DNA from: Halopseudomonas pelagia CL-AP6
Lineage (GTDB): Bacteria > Pseudomonadota > Gammaproteobacteria > Pseudomonadales > Pseudomonadaceae
Assembly: GCF_000410875.1 (NCBI RefSeq)
Contig: NZ_AROI01000011.1
Coordinates: 1 to 64,000 of the forward strand
Direction: 5' to 3'
DNA: 64,000 bases
A program made the translations under genes and the position numbers. The notes under the pieces are model-generated. The model ran no database searches and had not been told where the DNA came from. It saw only the letters and a list, made by a program, of their open reading frames with translations. Shown piece by piece: positions 46,906 through 56,889 of this stretch (position 1 is its first letter; the number at the start of each line of letters is the position of its first letter).

Positions 46906-47487
46906 ATGGATCTGACAAACCCCTTTGTTCTGGCGGCTGTAGCGGTACTGATAGTGGTTCTGGTGTACGCGGTGATGCTCTACAACCAATTGGTCAACAT
47001 CAAGCATGCGGTGAGCCAGGCCTGGGCGAATATTGATGTGTTGCTGCGTCAGCGTCACGATGAGTTGCCCAAGCTGGTCGAAGCCTGTCGCCGTTATATG
47101 CAGCATGAGCAGCAAACGCTGGAAAAGGTGGTGCAGGCCCGCAGCGCGGTGGCGCAGGCCCGCGAGCGTTCTGATGTAAAGGGCGTGGGCCAGGCTGAAT
47201 CAGCCTTGCGTATGGGCTTGGGCCAGCTATTTGCGGTGGCAGAAAACTATCCCGACTTGAAAGCCAGTCAATCCTTTCAGCATTTGCATGAGCGCATCAG
47301 CGGACTGGAAACCGGTATTGCCGATCGTCGCGAGCTGTATAACGCTGCGGTGAATATCAATAACGTACGTATCGAGCAGTTCCCCGATGTGATCATCGCC
47401 AGAGTCTTTGATTTCGAGACCGCTGAGCTGTTGCAGTTTGCCGAAGCCGACAAGGCCGATGTGGATATGCGGGCGCTGTTTTCATGA
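46906..47487 (+). CDS. lemA: LemA family protein
   Basis: 193 aa with one N-terminal membrane helix (about residues 6-27) and a helical-bundle LemA domain: YNQLVNIKHAVSQAWANIDVLLRQRHDELPKL is the family block, and NAAVNINNVRIEQFP the second. I chose the ATG at 46906 after GGAGA; the open frame continues upstream to 46783 without a site. Function of LemA proteins is unsettled. The stop overlaps the start of the GIDE gene by 4 bp. Confidence 0.93.
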   Translation: MDLTNPFVLAAVAVLIVVLVYAVMLYNQLVNIKHAVSQAWANIDVLLRQRHDELPKLVEACRRYMQHEQQTLEKVVQARSAVAQARERSDVKGVGQAESALRMGLGQLFAVAENYPDLKASQSFQHLHERISGLETGIADRRELYNAAVNINNVRIEQFPDVIIARVFDFETAELLQFAEADKADVDMRALFS

Positions 47488-48416
47488 TCGATGTGCACGG
47501 CGTAATGTGGTTGCCAGTCATGCATTTTTATCTGCTTCTGGCTCTCAGTACCCTGGGTAGCTTGTACGCGATATACCGGATGCTGACACGTCTGCGACGA
47601 GCCCGCTGGGTCGAGGACACGCCCACCTCGCGGGTCCGCTCTGCGGCTCAGGGTTTGGTCGAATTGAAAGGCCAGCTTGAGGCTGGTGGTCACGCCCCGC
47701 TGATTTCGCCCCTGGCAGAAATAAATTGCCTTTGGTACCGCTTTCGAGTCGAGGAATATCGCCGCAGCGGTAAGTCCAGTCAGTGGCGAACGATTGAACA
47801 GGGGGCGTCTGAGAGGCCCTTTGTGCTGTGCGACGAGACCGGCAGTTGTTGGGTCAACCCTAAGGGTGCAGAAGTACATCCGCGTCAGCGCAGACGCTGG
47901 GAGGGGCGTCGCCGCTGGCCTGCGGGGCATGCGCTGCAGACCGGCCTGCTGGGCAGTCTGATTGGCAGCCGCTATCGCTATACAGAGGAGTGGTTTGCCG
48001 AGGGCGAAACGCTGTACGCCTTGGGCTGGTTTCAAAGTCGTGGGGGCGGGCGTGAAGCCAGCGACAGCCAGTCGGTGGCGCGTCAGCTAATCAGTCACTG
48101 GAAGGCTGACTATACGGATTTGTTGTCGCGCTTTGACCAAAATAATGACGGTCGGTTGGATTTGCAGGAGTGGGAGAAGGTGCGCCGCGCCGCAGAGCAG
48201 GAAGCGGCGCGGCAAATACGAGCAGCAGGTCAAGCCCCAGTGGTGCACATGCTGGCTAAACCCCAGGTAAAAGGTCTGCCGTTCTTGTTATCCGATCACC
48301 ACGAGGAGCATCTCAGTCAACAATTGCGCCGGCAATCGGGCTGGAGTCTTTTCGCTCTGGTGCTAGCTGGTTTGGTCAGTGGCAGCCTGTGGCTGGCGCT
48401 CTTTTCTGCTGGCTAG
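47484..48416 (+). CDS. GIDE-domain membrane protein with an EF-hand
   Basis: 310 aa. An N-terminal helix (about 13-32) and a C-terminal helix (about 287-307) flank a GIDE/BAM domain (about 45-185; SPLAEINCLWYRFRVEEY), the part shared with mitochondrial MUL1 but without the RING. After it, residues 218-229 form a textbook EF-hand loop, DQNNDGRLDLQE, with ligands at 1, 3, 5, 7, 9 and 12. It is translationally coupled to lemA. Calcium binding is predicted, function unknown. Confidence 0.85.
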   Translation: MIDVHGVMWLPVMHFYLLLALSTLGSLYAIYRMLTRLRRARWVEDTPTSRVRSAAQGLVELKGQLEAGGHAPLISPLAEINCLWYRFRVEEYRRSGKSSQWRTIEQGASERPFVLCDETGSCWVNPKGAEVHPRQRRRWEGRRRWPAGHALQTGLLGSLIGSRYRYTEEWFAEGETLYALGWFQSRGGGREASDSQSVARQLISHWKADYTDLLSRFDQNNDGRLDLQEWEKVRRAAEQEAARQIRAAGQAPVVHMLAKPQVKGLPFLLSDHHEEHLSQQLRRQSGWSLFALVLAGLVSGSLWLALFSAG

Positions 48417-48418
48417 AC

Positions 48419-50488
48419 TCACAATTGCTGCTTGATGCCCTTGCCAGTGGTAGTGCGGGTATTGTAGTTGCGTAGCCAGTCAGCCAGCGCGGGGGCTGAT
48501 AACGGTCGGCTGTAATAGTAGCCCTGACCTTCACTGCAGCCCTGATCAATGATGTAGGCTTCCTGCGCCGCAGACTCGACACCTTCGGCAATCACCTGCA
48601 TGTTCAGGCTGCGGCCTAGTTGAATGATGGCCCGCACAATGGTGGCATCGTCCTCGTCCACGAGCACGTCCAGGACAAAACTCTTGTCGATTTTGATCTT
48701 GTCCAGCGGCAGCCCGCGTAGGTAACTCAACGATGAATAGCCGGTACCGAAGTCATCAATGGCGATCAGTACGCCAGCCTTTTTCAGGTTGCTGAGGTGG
48801 TTTGCCGCAGCGGAAATATCTTCCATCAGGCCAGTTTCAGTGACTTCCAGTTCAAGACTGTAAGCCGGTAGCTGGTAACGCTGTATCAGCTTGGTTACCA
48901 GCTTCGACAGCTCGCTATGGTGCAGCTGCACGGTGGACAGGTTGACGGCCATGCGCAAATCGCTGAAGCCCTCTTTATGCCATAGGCTCAACTGATGGCA
49001 GGCCTGTTCCAGTACCCATTCGCCAATGCTGATAATACAGCCATTCTGCTCAGCCAGCGGAATGAACAGGTCTGGCGGCACCAGACCGCGTTCGGGATGC
49101 TGCCAGCGGATCAGTGCCTCCACCCCGACTACCCGGTGATTGCTGTAACTGACCTGCGGCTGATAGACCAGATGAAATTCGTTTCTACTCAGGGCGCCGC
49201 GCAGGTCTTTGTCCAGCTCCCGACGAATGCGCATTTCGCTGTCCAGGCTAGCGATATAAAACTGGTAGCGATTGCGCGAGCGTGCCTTGGCCAGCATCAT
49301 CGTCTGCTCGGCTTTCTGCAGTAATTTCTCGGCGTCGTCACCGTCATCGGGAAACAGGGTGATTCCGATGGTCGCGCGAAGGCTGATGCTGTGCCCTCCC
49401 AGCTCGAAAGGCCGGTTCAGGTCGTCGAGAATGGTCTGCGCCAGTTCGGCGGCCTCATAGGGCTCGTTAATGCCGGTTTGAATCAGTGCGAATTGGTCAC
49501 CGCCGAGACGTGCCAGGCTGCCGAGTCGCCCGCTGTTGCCGCGTAACCGATCAGCAACCGCCACCAGAAGGCTGTCGCCAGAGTAATAGCTGAACTGCTC
49601 ATTCACTTCCTTGAAGTCGTCCAGGCCGCAGCAGAGCACGGCTACGCCGCGCTGGCGGCGTCCGGCATCGATCAGGATCCGTCCCAGCTGTTCCTGCAAC
49701 ATACTGCGATTGGGCAGGCCGGTCAGGGTGTCGTGCTGAGCCATATGCAGCAAATTGGCCTCGGCTTCACGCCGGCGATGGCTGTTACGCTTGATTGAAT
49801 CGAGTAGCTCATTGGCCTTGTTGATCCAAATGCCCAGCTCGTTCTTTTCTTGGCCGGGCAGCATCGGGATGTGCATCTTGCCCGGTTGATCGGGGTTTAT
49901 ATCGGCGATATGGGCAATGATTTTTGCCAGGGGTTTGGTCAGTAACACGTGATAAATCAGAAACAGCACGAAGGCCATCGCCATCGCTCGCAGGATACCT
50001 GACAGCATGATGATCATGGAGCGTTGCAGGAATTCGTTACCAAAGGGATGGGTATCCAGCGTCAGCCGCAAATCGCCGTAGTACTCGTTGTACGGAGCGC
50101 GCCCGTGAAGTTCAATGCTGTAGCTTTGCTCGGCGCCAAATAGCCAATCAGTGACCGCCCGGTATCGGGACTCAGTAATAGGCTCTTCGCGATAGGCGAG
50201 AGGCGCTTCATCAGGATGGCTGATAGAAGCAAAACGCACCGCTTGGTGCTGGAAAAGGCCTTCTACCACCTGCATGGCCATTTCCGTGTCCAGGCTATAT
50301 ACCGCCTGCGTCGCCGGGTCGCGGGACATGGCCAGGATTTGCGCGGCGGTGGTGTCGATCAGCGACCGCTCCTTCTGCAGATCGTAGAGTATCTGCGCGC
50401 AACTGAGCAAGATGCCGACCAGTAATGCCCACAGCAGAACTAGGCGCAGAAGTTTGATCGATAGACTGTGGCGGCGCTCTGGTTTCAA
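48419..50488 (-). CDS. Membrane GGDEF/EAL c-di-GMP protein
   Basis: 689 aa. Two membrane helices (about 10-32 and 164-184) flank a periplasmic sensor; a HAMP-like linker, GGDEF and EAL domains follow. The cyclase motif reads GGDQF (Glu to Gln), so cyclase activity is doubtful. The EAL part keeps EALIRW, DDFGTGYSSLSYL, the catalytic Lys in KIDKSF and EGVES, so phosphodiesterase activity is expected. Its 3' end lies 2 bp from the convergent GIDE gene. Confidence 0.94.
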   Translation of the reverse strand: MKPERRHSLSIKLLRLVLLWALLVGILLSCAQILYDLQKERSLIDTTAAQILAMSRDPATQAVYSLDTEMAMQVVEGLFQHQAVRFASISHPDEAPLAYREEPITESRYRAVTDWLFGAEQSYSIELHGRAPYNEYYGDLRLTLDTHPFGNEFLQRSMIIMLSGILRAMAMAFVLFLIYHVLLTKPLAKIIAHIADINPDQPGKMHIPMLPGQEKNELGIWINKANELLDSIKRNSHRRREAEANLLHMAQHDTLTGLPNRSMLQEQLGRILIDAGRRQRGVAVLCCGLDDFKEVNEQFSYYSGDSLLVAVADRLRGNSGRLGSLARLGGDQFALIQTGINEPYEAAELAQTILDDLNRPFELGGHSISLRATIGITLFPDDGDDAEKLLQKAEQTMMLAKARSRNRYQFYIASLDSEMRIRRELDKDLRGALSRNEFHLVYQPQVSYSNHRVVGVEALIRWQHPERGLVPPDLFIPLAEQNGCIISIGEWVLEQACHQLSLWHKEGFSDLRMAVNLSTVQLHHSELSKLVTKLIQRYQLPAYSLELEVTETGLMEDISAAANHLSNLKKAGVLIAIDDFGTGYSSLSYLRGLPLDKIKIDKSFVLDVLVDEDDATIVRAIIQLGRSLNMQVIAEGVESAAQEAYIIDQGCSEGQGYYYSRPLSAPALADWLRNYNTRTTTGKGIKQQL

Positions 50489-50694
50489 GGTCTTGTTATT
50501 CCACCATTAATTGAAGGACATCAAGCGCATCAGCGGATCTCGTGAGCGGCAACGCACATTTTGCGTTCTGACTATAGGAATACTCTACCAGTATTCTTTC
50601 AGCACCCTGTCAGCAGTCAATAAGGGTCTTGATATGTGCTTAGTATCGGCAATGAATTGACTGGCGTCAAAGTGCCAGCGCCATTTATCAGACA

Positions 50695-50724
50695 CAAACA
50701 AAACACCCCGCCGGGGCGGGGTGT
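50695..50724 (-). terminator. Rho-independent terminator of sodB
   Basis: ACACCCCGCC (50703-50712) is complementary to GGCGGGGTGT (50715-50724); on the minus strand the stem is followed by TTTTGTTTGT. It lies 24 bp after the sodB stop. Confidence 0.9.
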
Positions 50725-50748
50725 GTTGGAGCAGCAATTACGAGGGTC

Positions 50749-51330
50749 TTACGCGGCGAAATTCTTGGCTACGAAGTCCCAATTGACCAGGTTCCAGAAC
50801 GCCTCAACATATTTCGGCCGGGCATTGCGGTAGTCAATGTAATAGGCGTGTTCCCATACGTCGCAGGTCAGCAGCGGGGTGTCACCGGAGGTCAGCGGGT
50901 TGCCGGCACCGACGGTGCTGGCTAGCGCCAGGGAGCCATCGCTGCGCTTGACCAGCCAGCCCCAGCCAGAGCCGAAGGTGCCGATGGAGGTCTTGCTGAA
51001 CTCTTCCTTGAACTTGTCAAAGGAGCCGAAGGCCTTGTTAATGGCTTCAGCCAGTTCGCCAGTGGGCTCGCCACCGCCGTTCGGGCTCAGACAGTTCCAG
51101 TAGAAGGTGTGGTTCCAGATCTGCGCTGCGTTGTTGAATACGCCACCTTTGGAGGTCTTGATGATCTCTTCCAGGCTTTTGCCTTCAAACTCGGTGCCGG
51201 GCACCAGGTTATTCAGGTTGTCGACGTAAGTCTTGTGGTGCTTGCCGTGGTGATATTCCAGCGTTTCAGCTGAAATGTGCGGTTGCAGTGCAGTTTGCTC
51301 ATAGGGCAGTGCTGGTAATTCAAAAGCCAT
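50749..51330 (-). CDS. sodB: Superoxide dismutase [Fe]
   Basis: 193 aa. Metal ligands in [29 protein letters not shown], and [13 protein letters not shown] are intact. The Fe type is indicated by the short form and the [14 protein letters not shown] pattern. Cytoplasmic superoxide defence. It is monocistronic with its own terminator. No clear Fur box is seen upstream. Confidence 0.97.
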   Translation of the reverse strand: MAFELPALPYEQTALQPHISAETLEYHHGKHHKTYVDNLNNLVPGTEFEGKSLEEIIKTSKGGVFNNAAQIWNHTFYWNCLSPNGGGEPTGELAEAINKAFGSFDKFKEEFSKTSIGTFGSGWGWLVKRSDGSLALASTVGAGNPLTSGDTPLLTCDVWEHAYYIDYRNARPKYVEAFWNLVNWDFVAKNFAA

Positions 51331-51555
51331 GTTATATCTCCATCTTCAGGTATCAGGATCCGGAAAAGGTGCGAAAGTGGCACTCATCCTCGTTGTGACT
51401 GGCAGGTTGGCGGCGCTTGGGCCGGCAGCCTGATGACGCCTCTTGTGAGTTGGGCGTTGCCCGTCCAAGCGATCGGGAAGCTCTGATGATAGCATCCCAA
51501 GGGCACTCTATCCACGCACCAAGCATGTGGTTATAAGCTTGGCGTAGCACTGTGA

Positions 51556-52152
51556 TCAGGCGCTTGCGAGGTCCCAGGCAACACTCAGCATCATGCCGGC
51601 GACGACGATATCGATCACGCGCCAGGTATGTGGACGATTCAGCCACGGAGCCAGCCAGGCGCCGCCCAGCGCCAAGGCGCTGAACCACAGGATTGAACCG
51701 CTGGCAGCGCCCAGGGCAAATAGCGCAGGTTGTTCCTGCTGCGCTCCAACGGCACCGATCAGCACTACGGTATCCAGATAAACGTGCGGGTTGAGTAACG
51801 TCACCGCGAGGGTAGTCATGATCACAGCGGTCCGCGACCGGGCCGCTGTCGGCTGGGTGCTCAGGGTGGTTGGGCGGCTGGCACGGCGCAGCGCCAAGCA
51901 GGCATAGCCGAGCAGGAATAGGACGCCGCCCCAACGGGTGATGTCCAGTGCCAGCGAATGCTCTTGCAGTAGACGGCCTAGTCCGAAGGTGCCTGCGGCG
52001 ATCAGTACTGCGTCGCAAATCATGCATAGCAGGGCCGCGCTGAGGTGATACTCGCGCTTAAGGCTCTGCCCCAGCACGAACGCATTCTGTGCGCCAATCG
52101 CCATGATCAGGCTGGTGGCGATAAACAGGCCGGTAAAATAGGTATTGAACAT
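51556..52152 (-). CDS. argO: Arginine/lysine exporter ArgO (LysE family)
   Basis: 198 aa with about six membrane helices and the LysE signature IMAIGAQNAFVLGQSLKREYHL at the N-terminus and LLNPHVYLDTVVLIG centrally. Exports basic amino acids. It is divergent from argP, its expected LysR activator, with 130 bp between starts. Confidence 0.95.
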   Translation of the reverse strand: MFNTYFTGLFIATSLIMAIGAQNAFVLGQSLKREYHLSAALLCMICDAVLIAAGTFGLGRLLQEHSLALDITRWGGVLFLLGYACLALRRASRPTTLSTQPTAARSRTAVIMTTLAVTLLNPHVYLDTVVLIGAVGAQQEQPALFALGAASGSILWFSALALGGAWLAPWLNRPHTWRVIDIVVAGMMLSVAWDLASA

Positions 52153-52282
52153 GTTGATCCTGGTGTCCTGTTTGTGGAGAGAGCGCGTACTGATACTGGA
52201 CAGCTTCGGCCAGCCGACAAGATAAGGAAAACGAATAATAGTTATGTAGTATTAGTAAAATTAATGTAAACGGGGTAAGGGT

Positions 52283-53167
52283 ATGGATTACAAGTTGCTG
52301 CTGGCGCTGACCGCAGTCATTGAGCAGGGTGGTTTTGAACGCGCCGCCGTGGCGCTGGGGTTGTCGCAGTCTGCGGTGTCGCAGAGGATCAAGCTGCTGG
52401 AATCCAGAGTGGGCGCGCCAGTCCTGCTGCGCACAGCGCCGCCCGCGCCCACGCCGGTGGGTCAGCGGCTGCTCAATCATATGCAACAGGTTCGGCTGCT
52501 GGAGCGCGATCTTCAGGAGGACGTGCCCATGGATGAGGACGGCGCTGGGCAGACGCGCTTGCGGATCGCTTTAAACGCCGACAGCCTGGCTACCTGGTGG
52601 GCTGAAGCGGTCGCACCCTTGTGTGAGCAACAGGGTTTGCTGCTTGACCTGTTGACGGATGATCAGGATGTGGGGCTGCGGCGTATGCGCTCCGGCGAAG
52701 TGGCTGGCTGTGTTTGCGCGTCACCGATCCCCGTAGCGGGAGCCCGGTCGCTGAAGCTGGGCGATATGCGTTATTTGGCTGTGGCGCGGGCGGATCTGCT
52801 ACGTCGCTACTTCCCTACCGGGTGGCACGCCCAGGCCTGGAGCCATGCCCCGGCGATTGTGTTTGGTCCAGATGACCAGCTGCAGCATCGGTTTCTTGCT
52901 GCCGGTGGCTACCCAGGCGACTTTCCGTACCACCTTTGCCCTTCTTCGGAGGGTTTTGTGCGCATGCTTCGCGCAGGTATGGGCTGGGGCATGGTGCCCG
53001 CGCTGCAGATTACGGCTGAATTGGAAAGCGGGTTGTTGCGCGAGATCGTGCCCGGACAGGGCGTTGAAGTACCGCTGTACTGGCACTATTGGCGCAACGG
53101 CGGGCGCCTGCTGGAGCAGTTGACCCGCCAGTTGGAGAGGACTGTTCCGGGGCTTTTGGCTAGTTGA
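52283..53167 (+). CDS. argP: LysR regulator ArgP (IciA)
   Basis: 294 aa. HTH block FERAAVALGLSQSAVSQRIKLLE, followed by a LysR effector domain. ArgP activates argO in response to arginine or lysine (family knowledge); the divergent pairing supports the name. No other partner is adjacent. Confidence 0.95.
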   Translation: MDYKLLLALTAVIEQGGFERAAVALGLSQSAVSQRIKLLESRVGAPVLLRTAPPAPTPVGQRLLNHMQQVRLLERDLQEDVPMDEDGAGQTRLRIALNADSLATWWAEAVAPLCEQQGLLLDLLTDDQDVGLRRMRSGEVAGCVCASPIPVAGARSLKLGDMRYLAVARADLLRRYFPTGWHAQAWSHAPAIVFGPDDQLQHRFLAAGGYPGDFPYHLCPSSEGFVRMLRAGMGWGMVPALQITAELESGLLREIVPGQGVEVPLYWHYWRNGGRLLEQLTRQLERTVPGLLAS

Positions 53168-53173
53168 AGCAGG

Positions 53174-54226
53174 TTAACTGATGTGTATCTTGCCGGAGCC
53201 CGGCAATGCTTCGATGCAGTGATCGCCCATCAGTCGCGAGGGGGTGAAATAGCCCGGCGCCCGCACGCCCTTGAGCACATGTTCAACAGCCATCAGCACG
53301 CCATGCACGGTCACATCATAGCCATTGGCTACTTCGATGCGGGCAGTGACTTTCTTGCCGGCCCGATTCTGCGCTTCGCCCCAAACAAAGGTGCGCGCGC
53401 TGAGCCGCTGCTGGCTGTCGGGGCCGGTGATTTTGCGCCCGACCAACAGCTTGAGCAGCGCTTGCACGGGTGCGAAACCGAGCAAGGGCCGTAGCCGGTC
53501 CAGACGCCGGAGTCGGGTAGCCGCGCTGGGTGCCATAGGGATAAATACTTCGATATTGTCGATTCCAGTGGAAAACCAGGCAGTAGCGATGTCGCCCCAG
53601 GGGATGGTCACAGCATGCTTGGTGCCGTTGCCAAAGTCGATTTCGCGACTTTGCCAGGCAAGTGGCACAGTGCGGATCTGATCTTTTTCTCGAACTTTGC
53701 CACCATATTTGAGCCCCTCTACCGAGGTCTTGGCCGTGCCCGGGGAGAAGCCGCTGCGCGAATCGAAGCCCAGCGCCAGGCGGTCTGCATCGGGTAGCAG
53801 GGTTTTCAGTGTTGCGGCGAGGCAGTCAGTGGGTATCACATCAAAACCCACGCCCGAGCAGATGACAATATTCGCCGCTTCCGCCTCGGCATGGCGCTTT
53901 TGCGCCGCCAGAAAGACTTCTATCTCACCGGTAATGTCCAGGTAGTGGCAGTGATTGGCCAGGCAGGCATCAATCATCGGCTGGCTGGTGGCAGAGAAGG
54001 GGCCGGCGCAGTGGGCCACTGCCTGCATGCCTTTTACGCCATCATTTGCGGCTTGCTGGTTGCGCAGATCGAATACCCGGCAGGGGAGCTGCAGTTCTTC
54101 GGCCAGCGCCTCCAGCGCGCGGCGATTACGCCCGGCCAGCACTGGCTTGAGTCCCTGTTGGCAGGCCTCCCTCGCCAACAAGGTACCGGTGTAGCCATTG
54201 GCACCGTATATCATCCATTCCTGCAT
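53174..54226 (-). CDS. Saccharopine dehydrogenase-like NAD(P)-binding protein
   Basis: 350 aa. N-terminal Rossmann motif GANGYTGTLLA at residues 8-18, then AGRNRRALEAL and AHCAGPFS, as in saccharopine dehydrogenase/trans-acting enoyl-reductase-like proteins. The substrate cannot be told. It is convergent to argP and divergent from the epimerase gene. Confidence 0.85.
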   Translation of the reverse strand: MQEWMIYGANGYTGTLLAREACQQGLKPVLAGRNRRALEALAEELQLPCRVFDLRNQQAANDGVKGMQAVAHCAGPFSATSQPMIDACLANHCHYLDITGEIEVFLAAQKRHAEAEAANIVICSGVGFDVIPTDCLAATLKTLLPDADRLALGFDSRSGFSPGTAKTSVEGLKYGGKVREKDQIRTVPLAWQSREIDFGNGTKHAVTIPWGDIATAWFSTGIDNIEVFIPMAPSAATRLRRLDRLRPLLGFAPVQALLKLLVGRKITGPDSQQRLSARTFVWGEAQNRAGKKVTARIEVANGYDVTVHGVLMAVEHVLKGVRAPGYFTPSRLMGDHCIEALPGSGKIHIS

Positions 54227-54405
54227 AGCTCTTCCCCGTTGATGATGCGGCCCTGGCGCCGCAGATACTGAACCAAGTCCTGCACTGAAGCCTTGAACAG
54301 GCCTTGAGGTTAACGGCAGACACCGCGCAGCGCCAGTGGCACAGTGCAGCAGCGGGTGTATGCTTTGCCCTCAGGCACATCGATAACAAAAAGAACGAGG
54401 TAGGT

Positions 54406-55437
54406 ATGCGTATTCTGGTCACGGGTGCGAGTGGCTTTATTGGTGGGCGCTTTGCTGCCCATGCACTGACGCAGGGGTTGCAGGTAGTCTGTTCCGGGCG
54501 CCAGGTCACGGCAATGCAATGGTTGGCCGATCAGGGCGCGCATTGTATCGCGGGGGATCTACTCGATGCTGACTTTGCCGTACAGGCCAGTGCCGATTGT
54601 GATGCCATAGTGCACTGTGCCGGCGCGGTGGGGACCTGGGGCAGCTATCAGCATTTTCATGATGCCAACGTGCGCGTGACTGAGCATATAATTGCCGCAG
54701 CGCAGCAGCGGCGGATTCCTCGCCTGGTACACCTGTCATCACCTTCAATCTATTTTGACGGCCAGCACCACCGGAATATTCATGAGGATTTTCGGCCGCC
54801 GCGCTTCTTTGATCATTACGGTGCGACCAAGTATTTGGCCGACCAGAAGGTGTTTGCCGCCGGGCGTCAGGGCCTGGAAGTCATTGCGTTGCGTCCGCGC
54901 CTGGTGATCGGCGCGGGTGACACCTCGGTGTTTCCGCGTTTGCTGCGTGCCCATCAGAGCGGTAGGCTGCGGATTATAGGGCGAGGTGACAATCGCGTGG
55001 ATCTGACCCCAGTGGAAAATGTCAGTCAGGCGATGATGCTGGCGTTGCAGGCGCCGGATAGTGCGCTGGGCCGGGCCTATAACATCAGCAACGGTCAACC
55101 GGTGGCGTTCTGGCCCACCTTCAATCAATTGCTTGGGACCTTGGGCATGCCGCCGCTGACGCGGCATATGCCCTACGCACTGGCCTACGGGTTGGCCAGT
55201 GTTGCGGAGTTGAAAGCCCGACTGACTCCCGGCCAGCCTGAGCCAGCGTTATTCCGCCTGGGCATGGCGGTCATGGCGCGGGACTTTAATCTGGATATCA
55301 GTGCGGCACGCGAGCACCTGAGCTATGAGCCCAGGGTGACCACCGAGCAGGGTATTGCCCGCTTTGCCGATTGGTGGCAGGCCGGGATGCCAGCGCTAGC
55401 GGACTATCTGTCCACGATAGATGCGCACGGGGGCTGA
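54406..55437 (+). CDS. NAD-dependent epimerase/dehydratase (extended SDR, 3-beta-HSD/OleD-like)
   Basis: 343 aa. Rossmann motif TGASGFIGG at residues 6-14, catalytic Ser in HLSSPSIYF and YGATK (Tyr-x3-Lys). The pattern resembles the 3-beta-hydroxysteroid dehydrogenase/OleD branch, but oleABC are absent nearby. I chose the ATG at 54406 after GAGGTAGG; the longer frame from 54304 adds a tail without support. Its 3' end overlaps the convergent small gene by 42 bp. Confidence 0.85.
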   Translation: MRILVTGASGFIGGRFAAHALTQGLQVVCSGRQVTAMQWLADQGAHCIAGDLLDADFAVQASADCDAIVHCAGAVGTWGSYQHFHDANVRVTEHIIAAAQQRRIPRLVHLSSPSIYFDGQHHRNIHEDFRPPRFFDHYGATKYLADQKVFAAGRQGLEVIALRPRLVIGAGDTSVFPRLLRAHQSGRLRIIGRGDNRVDLTPVENVSQAMMLALQAPDSALGRAYNISNGQPVAFWPTFNQLLGTLGMPPLTRHMPYALAYGLASVAELKARLTPGQPEPALFRLGMAVMARDFNLDISAAREHLSYEPRVTTEQGIARFADWWQAGMPALADYLSTIDAHGG

Positions 55438-55755
55438 CTCGTCTTGCCTGGACGGCGGTGGCGGGTCAAAATCGGTGCTGGGTGCCTGATGCAGCAGACG
55501 TTGACGTGAGGCGATAGCACCCTGGCCGAGCGGGGTGGCCAATTCGGGTTCTGCCGTCGGCGTAGTCATGTCTGCCAGGCGCAGACCCAACTCACGGATA
55601 TCGCCCAGGCGGCTATCCCGGCTGAGGCGAATCATGTGTTCGACTGCATCCACATCACTGAGTCGCACTATCACCCCGAGCTCCTGCTTGAGTCGGCGCC
55701 GCAGTGCGGTCATGCATTCAAGCGTGCTGCGATTGAATTGCGCTTCAGTAAACAT
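55396..55755 (-). CDS. Hypothetical protein, 119 aa
   Basis: Starts at the ATG 55755 after GGGGGGC; the open frame reaches 55830 without a better site. The N-terminal half is helical (FNRSTLECMTALRRRLKQEL) and the C-terminus is Pro/Arg-rich. It overlaps the convergent epimerase gene at the 3' end. No family is recognised. Confidence 0.65.
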   Translation of the reverse strand: MFTEAQFNRSTLECMTALRRRLKQELGVIVRLSDVDAVEHMIRLSRDSRLGDIRELGLRLADMTTPTAEPELATPLGQGAIASRQRLLHQAPSTDFDPPPPSRQDESAPVRIYRGQIVR

Positions 55756-55986
55756 ATTGCCCCCCTGGTGGCCTGGCGAACGGTAAGGTGTCTGGCCAAG
55801 CGTCGGGTTAGCAAGCAGAATATGTACCAATTTGGCGATATAACGAATTTATGCGACCTGTAGCGGGTCAGAGGCCTTAGCTATACGCGTTACCGGCTTA
55901 CCGCTGCAAGTTGCTGGTGCACTATTGCACCGCTCTGGCGCGGTATTTTGCAGCGTTTTTTTATCACGAGCACAAGAGGGTAGTAC

Positions 55987-56889
55987 ATGAAAGGGCGTGA
56001 TCTGGATGACGACCTGCCGAGTTTTCGGGCAACGGATGACCATGAACCCGTGGCGGAAAATGACCAAGAGCCTTATCGCAGCGACACGGGCGCTGAAACT
56101 ATACGTGGGCCGCTACGACCGGAGCCTGCGGCCCAGGGTAACGGAGCGCTTTGGGCATTGTGCGCTGCACTGACGCTGGCGTTGATCGGTTTTGGTTATT
56201 GGAGCCATCAACAGCAAACCCAGTTGCGTCAGCAGTTGGTCGCGACGCAAAACAGCTTTGCCCGAATTAGTGAAGACGCTGCCGGGCGTATTCAGGATAT
56301 CACCGGTAAAGTCAGCGCCACTGAATCGTCGCGCAGCGAGGCTGAGCAGGCCCGTACAGCGCAGTTACAGCGGCTGGAAAAGCAGCTGGGCGAGTTGACC
56401 AAGCAAGTGCAAAGCCAGGCTGCCAGCCTGGAAACTGCGCGTGCCAGCGAGCGCGCTTTGCTCGCGCGACTGGATCAGCAGGAAGCCAGCGCAGACACAG
56501 CGGCGCAGCAATTGGCTTCGCAAGGGGAGCAGTTGAGCGCGCTTGATCAGCGGGCCAGTGACGCGCGGTCAGCGGCTACCGAGCTGGAAAAAACGCTGAA
56601 TGCGCTTAACGGCGAAGTGGGCCAGCTAACCCAACTAGAGCAGCAACTGAAACGTCAGGAAGCAAGAACCGCCAGCCTGGAGTCAAAATTTGAAATCCTC
56701 GCGGCCAACCGTCAGGCGGTGAACCTGGATCAGGAGTTGTTGGTGCTGCGCTCGGAAATTGATCAGCGTTTGAGTACTACCCAGGATGCGCTTGAATCCA
56801 TCGACAGCTTCCGGGTTCAGGTCAACCGTAATATCAATACCCTGCAAACTCAACTGACCAATCTGCAGCGGCAGGTATCCACGCCCTAA
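55987..56889 (+). CDS. Membrane-anchored coiled-coil protein
   Basis: 300 aa. An acidic cytoplasmic N-terminus (about 1-53), one membrane helix (LWALCAALTLALIGFGYW, about 55-72) and a long coiled coil to the end, rich in Gln, Ala and Glu. The layout would place the coil in the periplasm. No enzymatic motif is present; a scaffold or envelope role is possible but not shown. Its stop TAATG overlaps the acpH start. Confidence 0.85.
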   Translation: MKGRDLDDDLPSFRATDDHEPVAENDQEPYRSDTGAETIRGPLRPEPAAQGNGALWALCAALTLALIGFGYWSHQQQTQLRQQLVATQNSFARISEDAAGRIQDITGKVSATESSRSEAEQARTAQLQRLEKQLGELTKQVQSQAASLETARASERALLARLDQQEASADTAAQQLASQGEQLSALDQRASDARSAATELEKTLNALNGEVGQLTQLEQQLKRQEARTASLESKFEILAANRQAVNLDQELLVLRSEIDQRLSTTQDALESIDSFRVQVNRNINTLQTQLTNLQRQVSTP

